Below are positions 9,040 through 17,073 of a stretch of 64,000 nt of DNA, one piece after another; position 1 is the stretch's first letter; the number at the start of each line of letters is the position of its first letter. The position numbers and the translations under genes are program-made. A model generated the notes under the pieces. That model ran no database searches. It was not told the DNA's origin and saw only the letters and a program-made list of their open reading frames with translations. This stretch comes from Caldicellulosiruptor danielii (GTDB taxonomy: Bacteria > Bacillota > Thermoanaerobacteria > Caldicellulosiruptorales > Caldicellulosiruptoraceae): positions 1,387,001 to 1,451,000 of the forward strand of contig NZ_CP139957.1 in assembly GCF_034343125.1 (NCBI RefSeq). The letters run 5' to 3'.

Positions 9040-9055
9040 GAAGTTGCATAGGGTT
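9023..9055 (+). terminator. Weak terminator-like hairpin at the end of the PK-domain gene
   Basis: AACCCTATG (9023-9031) pairs with CATAGGGTT (9047-9055) across the stop codon; only a short T run follows. Confidence 0.45.
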
Positions 9056-9079
9056 GTTTACCTGCAAAAGAGAAAAAAG

Positions 9080-9109
9080 TTGACAAGATGAAAAGAAGAA
9101 GGGTATAAT
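9080..9109 (+). promoter_or_regulatory. Promoter of the tyrosine recombinase gene
   Basis: Full consensus TTGACA (9080-9085) and TATAAT (9104-9109) with an 18-base spacer. Confidence 0.8.
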
Positions 9110-9128
9110 AATTTTCAAGAAAATATAA

Positions 9129-9154
9129 TTGCACAAAATAAAAATTTTGTGCAA
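9129..9154 (+). promoter_or_regulatory. Perfect inverted repeat in the recombinase leader
   Basis: TTGCACAAAAT at 9129-9139 and its exact complement at 9144-9154, separated by AAAA. It lies between the -10 element and the ribosome-binding site, so it can act as a DNA operator or as an RNA hairpin beside the ribosome-binding site. Confidence 0.6.
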
Positions 9155-9170
9155 TGAAGGGAATGAGAAA

Positions 9171-10157
9171 ATGGATTTTTCGGATGTTCCACCTTTTGTG
9201 GTCGACTTTTTAAACTATATGATTACAATCAAGAATAAATCGTCAAATACAATTAAAGAATATTACTATGACTTGAGAACTTTTTTAAGATATTTAAAAG
9301 CAAAGGATTTGAATATTTTAAGCCAAATCGAAAAGATTGAGGATCTTGAAAATATCGATGTGAGCAGCTTTGAAATTGAAAAACTCAAAACATTAACTCT
9401 TAGCAATCTTTATGAATATTTTTCTTTCCTTGCAACACACTTTAACAACGGCCCCTATGCAAGAGCCCGAAAAGTTGCATCAATCAGAAGCTTTTTTAAA
9501 TACCTTTACAGCAAAGCCAAACTTATTCCTGATAACCCTGCAAAAGATTTAGAATCGCCAAAACTTGGTAAAAGGAATCCAAGGTATCTTACACTTGAGG
9601 AAAGCAAAAAGCTACTTTCTGCAATTGATGGTGAAAATAAAGAAAGGGACTTTGCAATAATCACTCTTTTTCTAAACTGCGGGCTCAGACTCTCAGAGCT
9701 TGTAAATATAAATCTTTCAGATATAAAAGATGATATGCTGAGGATTGTTGGTAAAGGAAATAAAGAAAGAATAATCTATTTAAATAAAGCATGTAGAGAA
9801 GCTATTGAAAATTATTTAAAAGTTCGCCCCACAGAAGGTGTAAAAGACAGAGATGCCCTTTTCTTAAGTGAAAGAAAAAAAAGAATCAGCAGAAGAACTG
9901 TTCAATACATTGTTGAAAAGTATGTGAAGATGGCAGGTATAAATCAAAAAAAGATCTCTGCCCACAAACTTCGTCACACAGCAGCAACACTTATGTACAG
10001 GCACGGTAAAGTTGATATAAGGTCTCTTCAAACTATTTTGGGTCATCAAAGTATCTCCACAACAGAGATTTATACTCATGTAAATGACGATGACATCAAA
10101 AAAGCCTTTGAAAAAAACCCCCTCTCAGGAGAAAACCAGGATACTTTAAACTCCTGA
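9171..10157 (+). CDS. Tyrosine recombinase of the XerC/XerD/XerA type
   Basis: 328 residues. An N-terminal SAM-like core-binding domain (about 1-130, with SSNTIKEYYYDLRTF) precedes the catalytic domain. The catalytic set is visible: R in CGLRLSEL, K in GKGNKERII, HKLRHTAATLM, GHQSISTTEIYTHV with the nucleophilic tyrosine near residue 303. ATG 9171 follows GAAGGGAATGAG. This fits chromosome-dimer resolution at dif. It is not beside other mobile genes that would suggest a phage integrase, but the island begins just downstream. It overlaps the terminator. Confidence 0.88.
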   Translation: MDFSDVPPFVVDFLNYMITIKNKSSNTIKEYYYDLRTFLRYLKAKDLNILSQIEKIEDLENIDVSSFEIEKLKTLTLSNLYEYFSFLATHFNNGPYARARKVASIRSFFKYLYSKAKLIPDNPAKDLESPKLGKRNPRYLTLEESKKLLSAIDGENKERDFAIITLFLNCGLRLSELVNINLSDIKDDMLRIVGKGNKERIIYLNKACREAIENYLKVRPTEGVKDRDALFLSERKKRISRRTVQYIVEKYVKMAGINQKKISAHKLRHTAATLMYRHGKVDIRSLQTILGHQSISTTEIYTHVNDDDIKKAFEKNPLSGENQDTLNS

Positions 10158-10176
10158 CAAGGGGGTTTTTTATTTA
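10111..10176. terminator. Bidirectional terminator between recombinase and LysM genes
   Basis: CCCCC-TC-TCAGGAG (10118-10131) pairs with CTCCTGA-CAA-GGGGG (10151-10165), with A and T runs on the two sides. The stem lies partly in the last codons of the recombinase gene. Confidence 0.8.
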
Positions 10177-10499
10177 CTACACAAAAGTTTGTATGTCTTC
10201 ACATCCACAAATTTCAATACCTGCCCAGGATATAATACTGCATTTTCCAATCTATTTACTTTGCGTATAAAAGAGATGTAATCGCGTATGTCTACACTCT
10301 CATTAACAAAGTTCTTCGAAATTGTCCACAGCGAATCTCCTTGTTTTACTTCCACAAAAATCCAGTTTATATCCGTTTCTTTATCAATGCCCTTCCCTTC
10401 TCCAATCGAAATCATCAGAATTGTGGTAACAAAAAGCATCATAATAAATAACGCAACACCAAATCGAAATTTATTTCTTATAACAACTTTTGTTCTCAT
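10170..10499 (-). CDS. Membrane-anchored LysM protein, YneA-like
   Basis: 109 residues: a short basic cytoplasmic head, one membrane segment (about 12-32) and a C-terminal LysM domain (VKQGDSLWTISKNF ... YPGQVLKF) that binds peptidoglycan outside the cell. The same architecture is found in YneA, the SOS-induced division inhibitor of Bacillus, normally beside lexA; no lexA is present here. ATG 10499 is chosen over the upstream open frame because CGGAGAG precedes it. Assignment as a division inhibitor is inference. Confidence 0.7.
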   Translation of the reverse strand: MRTKVVIRNKFRFGVALFIMMLFVTTILMISIGEGKGIDKETDINWIFVEVKQGDSLWTISKNFVNESVDIRDYISFIRKVNRLENAVLYPGQVLKFVDVKTYKLLCSK

Positions 10500-10536
10500 A
10501 AAATATTCATTCTCTCCGATAAAATGTTCTATATAT

Positions 10537-10566
10537 AAGATATCAAACAAATGTTTATTGTGTCAA
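10537..10566 (-). promoter_or_regulatory. Promoter of the LysM gene with a palindrome in the spacer
   Basis: Minus strand TTGACA (10561-10566), 18-base spacer, TATCTT (10537-10542). The spacer contains the palindrome AAACATTTGTTT, which resembles a degenerate Gram-positive LexA box (GAAC-N4-GTTC/T). Confidence 0.5.
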
Positions 10567-10575
10567 GTGGTAAAA

Positions 10576-10647
10576 CACAATCTGTTTAGCAACTCTATGT
10601 TTTTCCCTGCAGGTTTATCATGAGCATACGCAAAAACATTTGTATCC
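10576..10647 (-). pseudogene. Fragment of a PIN-domain (VapC-type) toxin gene
   Basis: About 72 bases closely matching the 5' part of the intact PIN gene near 26167-26238. The minus strand encodes DTNVFAYAHDKPAGK, matching DTNILVYAYDKSAGEK of the intact protein, and then loses frame through one missing base. No start, antitoxin or C-terminal part is present. A relic of a duplicated or decayed toxin-antitoxin locus. Confidence 0.7.
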
Positions 10648-10739
10648 AATCTCCTTCCTACTCCCAAAATTTTACAATTTGATTAAAAAATTTTGATTTT
10701 TGTTGCCTACAACATAGAAAGGTTAGAAAGATAATTATA

Positions 10740-10778
10740 GAGGGTTGGAGCAAAACTGCCAGCCAACCCCCTCATTTT
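10740..10778 (+). terminator. Orphan terminator-like hairpin
   Basis: GGGTTGG (10742-10748) pairs with CCAACCC (10763-10769), followed by CCTCATTTTTC. No gene is visible upstream on the plus strand; it may be left from a deleted gene. The rest of 10650-10940 shows nothing convincing. Confidence 0.4.
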
Positions 10779-10942
10779 TCTACTGCATAGTTTGATATTA
10801 ACATTTAATACCATTGAATACTTGACTCTGGTTATTAAAAATTAATGTTTTTGGACAGCATATAGGGCTCTTCTAATAAAACCTGTTATATTTTCCCCCT
10901 ATTTCTTCCTTATTGCAACTCTCTTAACAATAATCCTTTACA

Positions 10943-11492
10943 TCAGTCTAAAATCTTAACCTTCATCTCAATAATCTTCTCATATTTCTTGCCGCCTTCT
11001 TCTCATATTATCTTTGCTTTATTATATTTTGAAATTATCTCTTTTACTTTTTGCGGATTCCCTTCAGTTATATAATAATATCTCACAGGTACATCAAATA
11101 TTTTACCTTTTTTAGGTGGACTTAAATTAATTATAAAATTTCTGCCGCCATTTAAAACATACTTGTTTTCAAATTCCTTAGGGACTATTGGAATTAATAA
11201 AACACAATTTTTATCTCGTGGTCCTGTATTTGCTGCATCAACATAATATTCAATTATCCTGTGTTTTTTGTAATCAGGTTTTTTACCCTTGTAGTCATTA
11301 TCTCCATATAAGTCATTAACTCCAAGTAATGGTTTTGTTTCGTCAGGTGAAAAATAAATCTTTATTGTAGGGTCGATTATTTTTAAAGTTTTCACGGGAT
11401 CATATAAAACATATTTTGTTACATAGTAGCAAGCCCCAACTCCTGCAAAAATGACTAATGTTATAATCAAAATTAAAAGTATTTTTTTTCAT
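10943..11492 (-). pseudogene. Exported protein gene of unknown function, frameshifted and with a premature stop
   Basis: The main open part (11003-11470) lacks a start. Upstream, ATG 11492 behind AGGAATGGTG is followed by eight A's; with seven A's the frame would read MKKILLILIITLVIFAG, a perfect membrane anchor or signal, joined to the open part. Downstream, the frame stops at TGA (11003-11005) but continues with a plausible 19-residue tail (EEGGKKYEKIIEMKVKILD) to a second TGA at 10943. The middle contains a charged extracytoplasmic domain that I do not recognise. Two lesions suggest decay; the A tract alone could be a sequencing error or slippage site. Confidence 0.65.
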
Positions 11493-11794
11493 TGTATTCA
11501 CCATTCCTAATCCTTAATCCTTATTAAAGTTAATATATTATGTGGATATATCTAAACTGGGCTTTCGAATATTTAGCTTTTAGGTCTGAAAATAGAAAAA
11601 GCAAACATCAAACAGTAAGAAATTACAACCGTTCAAAAATGCGCAGTAATTAGCTTTTCAAAGACAAAAGGCAGAATTTGGGGCAATAACATGCCTTTTG
11701 GTGCAACAATTACAACTCTACTCCTTTTACTTTTATTTTATCAATTTCTACTTGCAATAAAAAGGCGAAAACAAAATATAGTTATAATTTTTGA
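11493..11794. other. Intergenic stretch without a supported gene
   Basis: AT-rich. A 38-codon open frame on the plus strand from ATG 11691 encodes a hydrophobic peptide but has no proper ribosome-binding site and runs into the convergent ABC gene, so it is not called. Confidence 0.5.
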
Positions 11795-12742
11795 TTATTG
11801 TAAATAAAGTTGTTTGTAAAAATCTACTAAACTCATCTTTTGTTCTTCTATGTCTCGAACTTTTATACCCTCATTCTGTAATAAATTTAAAATATCTTCA
11901 TGAGAACTGATATTATGAATTTTTATTGAGTTATTAAACTGAGTTTCTACAGATACATGCGGTAATTTTTCCTTTATTAACCTACACGTTATATCAACAT
12001 GCTCCTTTTCAGTAAAATGAAAAATCACTACTGTATTTCTTTTTAACAATTCTTCCTTATTTTTGTCTAATATTATTGAACCATTTTTTATAAAAATAAT
12101 TCTTGAACATAATTCCTCTATATCACTCAATATATGTGATGAGATTAAAACGGTTATGTTATTTTCTCTCCACCGTGTTTTTAAGAGCTCTTTAACTTTA
12201 ATTGTGGTGGTTGGGTCCAATCCATTAAAAGGTTCATCCAATATCAACACTTCAGGGTTGCCAATAAACATTTGAAGCAAACCAACCTTTTGCTTTGTTC
12301 CCAATGAATATGTTTTCGCCTTTCTTTTTAATATCTTATTTTCTAATTCAAAAAATGGTGCTAACCTATTAACCTCATCTTTAACGTTAAAGGTACTCCC
12401 ATATTTTAGTTTAGAATACAATTCTATATTATCATAACCACTAAGTTTAAGATACAGTGCTGGTGTTTCAATAAAAAATGACGCTCTTCTTAAAACCTCT
12501 ATTCTTTCTTGTTCCTTAGTTACATCACATCCCAAAATATAACATTTCCCTTTTGGTTTTGGTAACCATAAACCTGCCAGTATTTTCATTAATGTGCTTT
12601 TGCCAGCACCATTTGGTCCTACAAGACCAACAATTTCTCCTTTCCCTATCGAAAAATTTATATTCTTTAAAATTTGAAATTTCCTAATCTTCTTATCTAC
12701 ATCAATCAATTCTATTACTTTTTCTGCTTGATTTTTATTCAA
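11795..12742 (-). CDS. ABC-2 type transporter, ATP-binding protein
   Basis: 315 residues: Walker A GPNGAGKST, the Q-loop region, a signature degenerate as YSLGTKQKVGL, Walker B VLILDEPFNGLDP and the H-loop ISSHIL. The C-terminal extension of about 90 residues is typical of drug- or peptide-exporting DRA-type ATPases (BcrA/CcmA-like). TTG start behind AAGGAGG. The gene lies 51 bases after its permease. Together they would form an exporter or an antimicrobial-peptide resistance pump. The substrate is unknown. Confidence 0.88.
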   Translation of the reverse strand: MNKNQAEKVIELIDVDKKIRKFQILKNINFSIGKGEIVGLVGPNGAGKSTLMKILAGLWLPKPKGKCYILGCDVTKEQERIEVLRRASFFIETPALYLKLSGYDNIELYSKLKYGSTFNVKDEVNRLAPFFELENKILKRKAKTYSLGTKQKVGLLQMFIGNPEVLILDEPFNGLDPTTTIKVKELLKTRWRENNITVLISSHILSDIEELCSRIIFIKNGSIILDKNKEELLKRNTVVIFHFTEKEHVDITCRLIKEKLPHVSVETQFNNSIKIHNISSHEDILNLLQNEGIKVRDIEEQKMSLVDFYKQLYLQ

Positions 12743-12793
12743 ACCAATTTACCTCCTTCAGTCAACTCCCAGGCTTTATTTTTTATTTATTTT

Positions 12794-13966
12794 TTATGAT
12801 AACTTTTCTCTATTTTCGAATATCTTTATTGCAGCCAGTACAAAAATAGCTGTCAACAATAAATTTAAAACTACTACAACATAAAATGAAGCATAAATCC
12901 ACTGTATGTGCTGTTGTAGTGAATTAGTATATACTTCCTCTAACTCCCAAGGAAATATTAAAGATAACAACTTCAATAAAGGTTTCTTAACAACAAGTAA
13001 CCTCTGACGGAAAATACTAATAGCTACTATTATGGCAAAAAAGCTAATACTTGCAAATGTTCCGTTTTCAAATATGGTTGAGAAAAATATAACAGCTCCC
13101 ACTATAGCCACTATAAGAATAATTTCGGTTATTAACTGTAGTAAACAACTTTCAAGCAAATTTAATAATTTTACATTATCCAATACAGGATATATTTCAA
13201 AACCTATCATCTTGTATTTGGAAATCCAATCATAATAGACGTCAAAGTATTTAAAAGTGCCTGCTTTAAGATTTAAAACTATGAAAAATATTAATTGCAT
13301 ACCAATAATCAATGCAAATACAGTCAATACAGTAGCAATATATTTGCTTAAAATAATATTGCTTCTTTTAACAGGCAAAGTTCTTAAAATCTTGACTGTC
13401 CCTTCTTTATATTCATCTGAAACAATATTACTTCCAATAAGTAAAGCTAAAATAATTATCATTAAAAATGCAATCGCATATGATTGACTAAGTAAATAAT
13501 ACCATCCGTCAAACTTTCGACCGTAAATGTAATATTTGCCTTTACTTATATTTTTACTTAAAATTTGATAATTTATCTTGTTAATTTCAAGTTCTCTAAA
13601 GTCACCTGTTTTCTTAGAATTTTCATACATTATTCTGTAATATTGAGCTCTTTCTTCTACTTCCTTTTTCGGATTGGAAATATACTGTATTTTTATTTTT
13701 TCTTCTTGAACAATCCTATTCAGAGAATTGATTTGTTCCTGATATATTTTCTTAACTTTCTCGTCTTTTTCTTTTTCTAATTTCTTCTGTAATTCCTTTA
13801 TACTTTTTTCTGTATCTGCTATATATTTCTTTGTAAACTCAACACTTTGATTACTCATATTATATAACAACAAGCAATATAGAAGATTTAGAACAATTGT
13901 AACTATTAATGCAATTAAAAATTTCTTGCTTTTAAAAATTTTTTGAATTTCAGCATACAGTAACAA
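12794..13966 (-). CDS. ABC-2 type transporter permease
   Basis: 390 residues. One membrane helix near the N terminus (17-35) is followed by a long coiled-coil loop rich in K and E (about 40-105), which should lie outside the membrane, then five further helices (about 160-385). This is the NatB/ABC-2 permease layout. The TTG start is behind AAAGGAGG. It is transcribed ahead of the ATPase gene as one unit. Confidence 0.85.
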   Translation of the reverse strand: MLLYAEIQKIFKSKKFLIALIVTIVLNLLYCLLLYNMSNQSVEFTKKYIADTEKSIKELQKKLEKEKDEKVKKIYQEQINSLNRIVQEEKIKIQYISNPKKEVEERAQYYRIMYENSKKTGDFRELEINKINYQILSKNISKGKYYIYGRKFDGWYYLLSQSYAIAFLMIIILALLIGSNIVSDEYKEGTVKILRTLPVKRSNIILSKYIATVLTVFALIIGMQLIFFIVLNLKAGTFKYFDVYYDWISKYKMIGFEIYPVLDNVKLLNLLESCLLQLITEIILIVAIVGAVIFFSTIFENGTFASISFFAIIVAISIFRQRLLVVKKPLLKLLSLIFPWELEEVYTNSLQQHIQWIYASFYVVVVLNLLLTAIFVLAAIKIFENREKLS

Positions 13967-14151
13967 TTCCGTAGCCTCCTTTTATACAGGGTTTACTGTT
14001 TCTTACAAATAAAAATAAGAGCTTCTATCAATTAGCAACTGTATTCCCACAACTTTTATTATATTACAGGAATAAACTTTAATCAATCTCCTTTTCACCT
14101 AATTATCTAAATTTAAACCAGAATAAACGTTATATATCTCTTTTAAATACT

Positions 14152-14730
14152 CTAACAATTTGTTATTTTCCAATATGTTTTTTCTTCACTGTTAACTAAA
14201 ATTCCCTCTTTAGGCACTTGTAGTAATATTAAAATAGAAAAAAATATATCCACACATGAACCTAAAGCATTTAAAAGCGCAATCAGTAATATCAAATCAT
14301 TTCTACTAAAGTTTAAAAATAACATAATTATAGTGGGAATAACTGAAAGAACGAAAAATGGAGCAACATAAACTAATAAATATCTATTTCTTTTTAATGC
14401 TTCATTACTATATGCATAACAAGCACCTACTTCAGGCCAATAACCAATTATTGTATTCTCTGAAAATATTGAACCCGGATAACACATAGCGTGTATCAAT
14501 TCATGAAGAAGCATCACTAAAAAAATTGCAAAAATATATATTAAGCCAAATTTAGGTAATTTTATACCTTTAAAATAATACAAGATAAAAAATATCAGTC
14601 CCGCACTAATTAATCCTATTGGCATAGAAAGAATTTGTGTAACCAATGGATTTTTTGGCTCTTTTATAAGTGTCCACTCTGCTATGTTAACACTTTCATT
14701 TATCGGCGGTTTACCTATTCTAAGTTTCAT
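14152..14730 (-). CDS. DUF3267 family putative membrane zinc metalloprotease
   Basis: 192 residues with four to five membrane segments and the zinc-binding motif HELIHA at about residues 75-80, in a helix (LLHELIHAMCYPG) as in DUF3267/zincin-like proteins. ATG 14730 follows CAGGAGG. It is separated from the ABC permease by 186 bases but on the same strand, and could be part of one locus. Target unknown; a link to processing or resistance to peptides is inference. Confidence 0.75.
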   Translation of the reverse strand: MKLRIGKPPINESVNIAEWTLIKEPKNPLVTQILSMPIGLISAGLIFFILYYFKGIKLPKFGLIYIFAIFLVMLLHELIHAMCYPGSIFSENTIIGYWPEVGACYAYSNEALKRNRYLLVYVAPFFVLSVIPTIIMLFLNFSRNDLILLIALLNALGSCVDIFFSILILLQVPKEGILVNSEEKTYWKITNC

Positions 14731-14850
14731 TCAATATAACCTCCTGACTAATTATTTAAGTACAAATAACTTTACTTAGATTACTATTTATGCCTAAATA
14801 TTGTATACTTTAAAAAATTATAAAACTAATGCTAAAAAATGCTTCATGAA

Positions 14851-14889
14851 TATTTAGTTTACTGTGGTTTTGCAATAATAAACTAAATA
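14851..14889. repeat. 11-base perfect inverted repeat upstream of the DUF3267 gene
   Basis: TATTTAGTTTA (14851-14861) and its complement (14879-14889), 17-base spacer. AT-rich, no T run beyond the arms; it could be an operator or a hairpin. Nothing else is visible in 14731-14997. Confidence 0.4.
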
Positions 14890-14997
14890 GGCATTATATC
14901 TCTAATGCAGTTGTGGTAATAGATAATGATTTACAAAGTAGAAAATATAGTCATTAAATTATCAACTACTTATAAAAAACCTCTTAAAAGTTTTTTG

Positions 14998-15138
14998 TTA
15001 CCTAAAAAGATCATACATCAATCTACCCAGTATCTTCCCTAAATAGTAAATACCAGTTGTAATTAAAATAAACATGAAGACTTTTAAGCCAATAAGTAAT
15101 AATCTCATTTTAAAAAACTTAGTTAATTGTGTGTTCAT
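14998..15138 (-). CDS. Small membrane protein, 46 residues
   Basis: A short frame from ATG 15138 to TAA 14998, with AAGGAGG 14 bases upstream. It encodes a basic head (MNTQLTKFFKMR) and a single hydrophobic helix (LLLIGLKVFMFILITTGIYY) followed by a positively charged tail. No family is recognised. Its context (ABC exporter, metalloprotease) would suit a small accessory or immunity protein, but the wide ribosome-binding-site spacing lowers certainty. Confidence 0.5.
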   Translation of the reverse strand: MNTQLTKFFKMRLLLIGLKVFMFILITTGIYYLGKILGRLMYDLFR

Positions 15139-15247
15139 CTTTGTTACATTTTCCTCCTTATATTCATCAATTTGTGTAATTTAGCCTTTTGCATAAACGC
15201 TCAAGATGAGCGTTATCAAGCTCTTCAAAACTTTTAAAAAAGTCTTC

Positions 15248-15309
15248 CTTCCTCCTCATAGATAGTGTAAAATTTATCTATATAAAACATACTTTCTATG
15301 AGGAGGAAG
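15248..15309 (+). repeat. Inverted repeat that can hide the transposase ribosome-binding site
   Basis: CTTCCTCCTCATAGA (15248-15262) is exactly complementary to TCTATGAGGAGGAAG (15295-15309), which contains the Shine-Dalgarno sequence of the transposase start at 15315. RNA that begins upstream of the left arm would fold and block translation, while RNA started inside the loop would not. Confidence 0.7.
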
Positions 15310-15314
15310 ATAAA

Positions 15315-16758
15315 ATGTTCAAAAACCAAAACAAACAACTATCCTTCTTAGAACTCTATGAGCACGTTAAAAACGTTGCTCTCAATAACCCACACACTTT
15401 GCTCGGCTTTTTCAGCAATTTCATTGATTTAAACCAGTTCATACCTACATCCTTCTTCAAAACTTACTACAAATACTTCGGAAGACAAAGAGATTTTTCT
15501 TTGCAATCTATGCTCTGCGCTTTCTGCGTCCAAAAAATTCTCAAACTCTCTACCTTAGTCCAACTACGCGCTGTCTTGCTCAACTCCTACGAGCTCAGAT
15601 CCTTCTGCAACTTTAATAAAATACCTTCCATCTCTACCTTCTCAAGATTCAGAAAAATCTTCTGCCTTGATATTGAAAATCTTTTCTACAATATCGCAAA
15701 CTATGCTCAAAAAATCGCCCTTAGAATAAACCCTGACCTTGCTTCTACTATCATCTTCGACACTACCGCTTTAGAACCCAAGGTCAAAGAAAATAACCCT
15801 AAATTCATTCAAGCACAACTTAAAAAAACTAAGTCACAAAACCCTGACCTACAATCTCATCTTGTCTATTCTCTCAACAATATTCTAACCTCCCTCAAAC
15901 TGCTTCTGCTTCCCCATATATCGTCCGCATGTTCTTAAGCGGCCATTTCTGCTATGGCCATAAATTCTCTATTCTCACCAATGGCTTTGGCATCCCTCTC
16001 GTAATCTCACCTACTTTTACTTTTTCGTCAGATGACACATCTGACCCAACCTGCTCAAAAGCTATCTCCGATTCAAAAGCTCTTATCCCTGCTTTGATTA
16101 CTTTGAATAAAAACTTTCAAAACTCTTTCTCAACCTTCATCGCTGATAGCGCTTCTTTACTCATATGCAATCTACTCTACTTTAATCAATAACTTTAAAT
16201 TCTTCTTATGCTATTATCCCTATAAACTATAGATGCTCAAAATCAAATTCAACCTCGCCTACTTCCGACCCAAATATCTCTATATCGCCAGAAGGTGTGC
16301 CTTTTTGTAATAAGCTTAACAAACCTTTTATCCGTGAAGGCTTTTGTAATGGCAAAAACGCTTGCTACGTATCAAGTGGCGTTGTCCCTGTTCTCAAATT
16401 AAAGATGGTAAACGCTTTTGCAACTGCCCGCATCCCTGTACTTCTTCTAAGTCAGGTAGGATGTTTTATACCTACCCAGACTCTGACCTGCGCAACTTCC
16501 CTGGCATAGACAGAAATTCTAAAGAATTTGAGCAGCTCTACAAATCAAGAGTTACTACAGAAGCAAACTATCTTCCAGCTAAAATCTTTCCTCGGCTATG
16601 ATACATTATTCTCCTATGACACAACTTCACTTTTTTCTGACCTCTTGCTCTCTGCTATCTGTATGCTTTTGATTTTTATTCTCTCTTACTTTATCTTAAC
16701 ATCTCACAAAAACATTACTTACAAAAAACTTCAAAAACTTAAAAAACTTATAGCGTAA
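15315..16758 (+). pseudogene. DDE transposase with DUF772-like N terminus, broken
   Basis: The first 207 codons (15315-15938) give a transposase N terminus (FGRQRDFSLQSMLCAF, then SISTFSRFRK and IIFDTTALEPKVK with the first catalytic aspartate). The frame then shifts (15929-16192: LSGHFCYGHKFSILTNGFGI, with the region before the second aspartate) and again downstream (16362-16601: GRMFYTYPDSDLRNFPGI and KSRVTTEANY with the catalytic glutamate). At least two frameshifts and a small loss around 16200-16300 mean no full enzyme is made. Superfamily IS4/IS5-IS1182-like; exact family not certain. Terminal repeats were not identified, so element ends are unknown. Confidence 0.8.
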
Positions 16759-16823
16759 GCCTAACTTCAGCTTCTAACAAATTCCTTTTTGCTTATTCTG
16801 CGTAAACTTTCTTCTTCATCTAA

Positions 16824-16855
16824 AAGCCCTTTAGCAATCAAATTCAGAAGGGCTT
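16824..16855 (+). terminator. Hairpin downstream of the DDE transposase relic
   Basis: AAGCCCTT (16824-16831) pairs with AAGGGCTT (16848-16855), followed by AAGATAATTTTG. Weak U tract. Confidence 0.45.
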
Positions 16856-17050
16856 AAGATAATTTTGCCTTTTTTGAATTTGGTATCACTTACCATTTGT
16901 CTGGTATATGCTTTTATTGTTTGCAATGCTATACAATGGCATCTGTAAATACTCTTACCTATCATCTGCCTTGTTCTTTATTACTTCATTTCCATTTTAT
17001 TGCTCACATTTTCATCTATTTTGCAAACGCCTAATTTTTATTATATAGTA
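16856..17050. other. Residual IS sequence without a usable gene
   Basis: Lies inside the end of the IS256-like repeat at 17051-17073. The minus strand shows a 44-codon frame without a ribosome-binding site that I could not identify. Probably transposon debris. Confidence 0.4.
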
Positions 17051-17073
17051 GGCACAATTTTATTTTAACTCCC
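17051..17073 (-). repeat. IS256-like terminal inverted repeat, copy 1
   Basis: On the minus strand GGGAGTTAAAATAAAATTGTG, matching the copy at 18546-18566 and facing it. The next bases (GCCTACTATATAAT...TTAGGC) form a small hairpin. The repeat supplies the last codons and stop of the truncated IS110 gene. Confidence 0.65.

Noticed and set aside
9023-9055. Considered as a CRISPR-like or attachment repeat
   Set aside because: Single occurrence only; better explained as a weak terminator.
11691-11807. 38-codon hydrophobic frame on the plus strand (MPFGATITTLLLLLLFYQF)
   Set aside because: No ribosome-binding site at proper distance, low-complexity leucine run, and convergent overlap with the ABC ATPase gene.
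16856-17040. 44-codon frame on the minus strand in the IS debris
   Set aside because: No start signal, no recognisable family, lies between two broken transposons.
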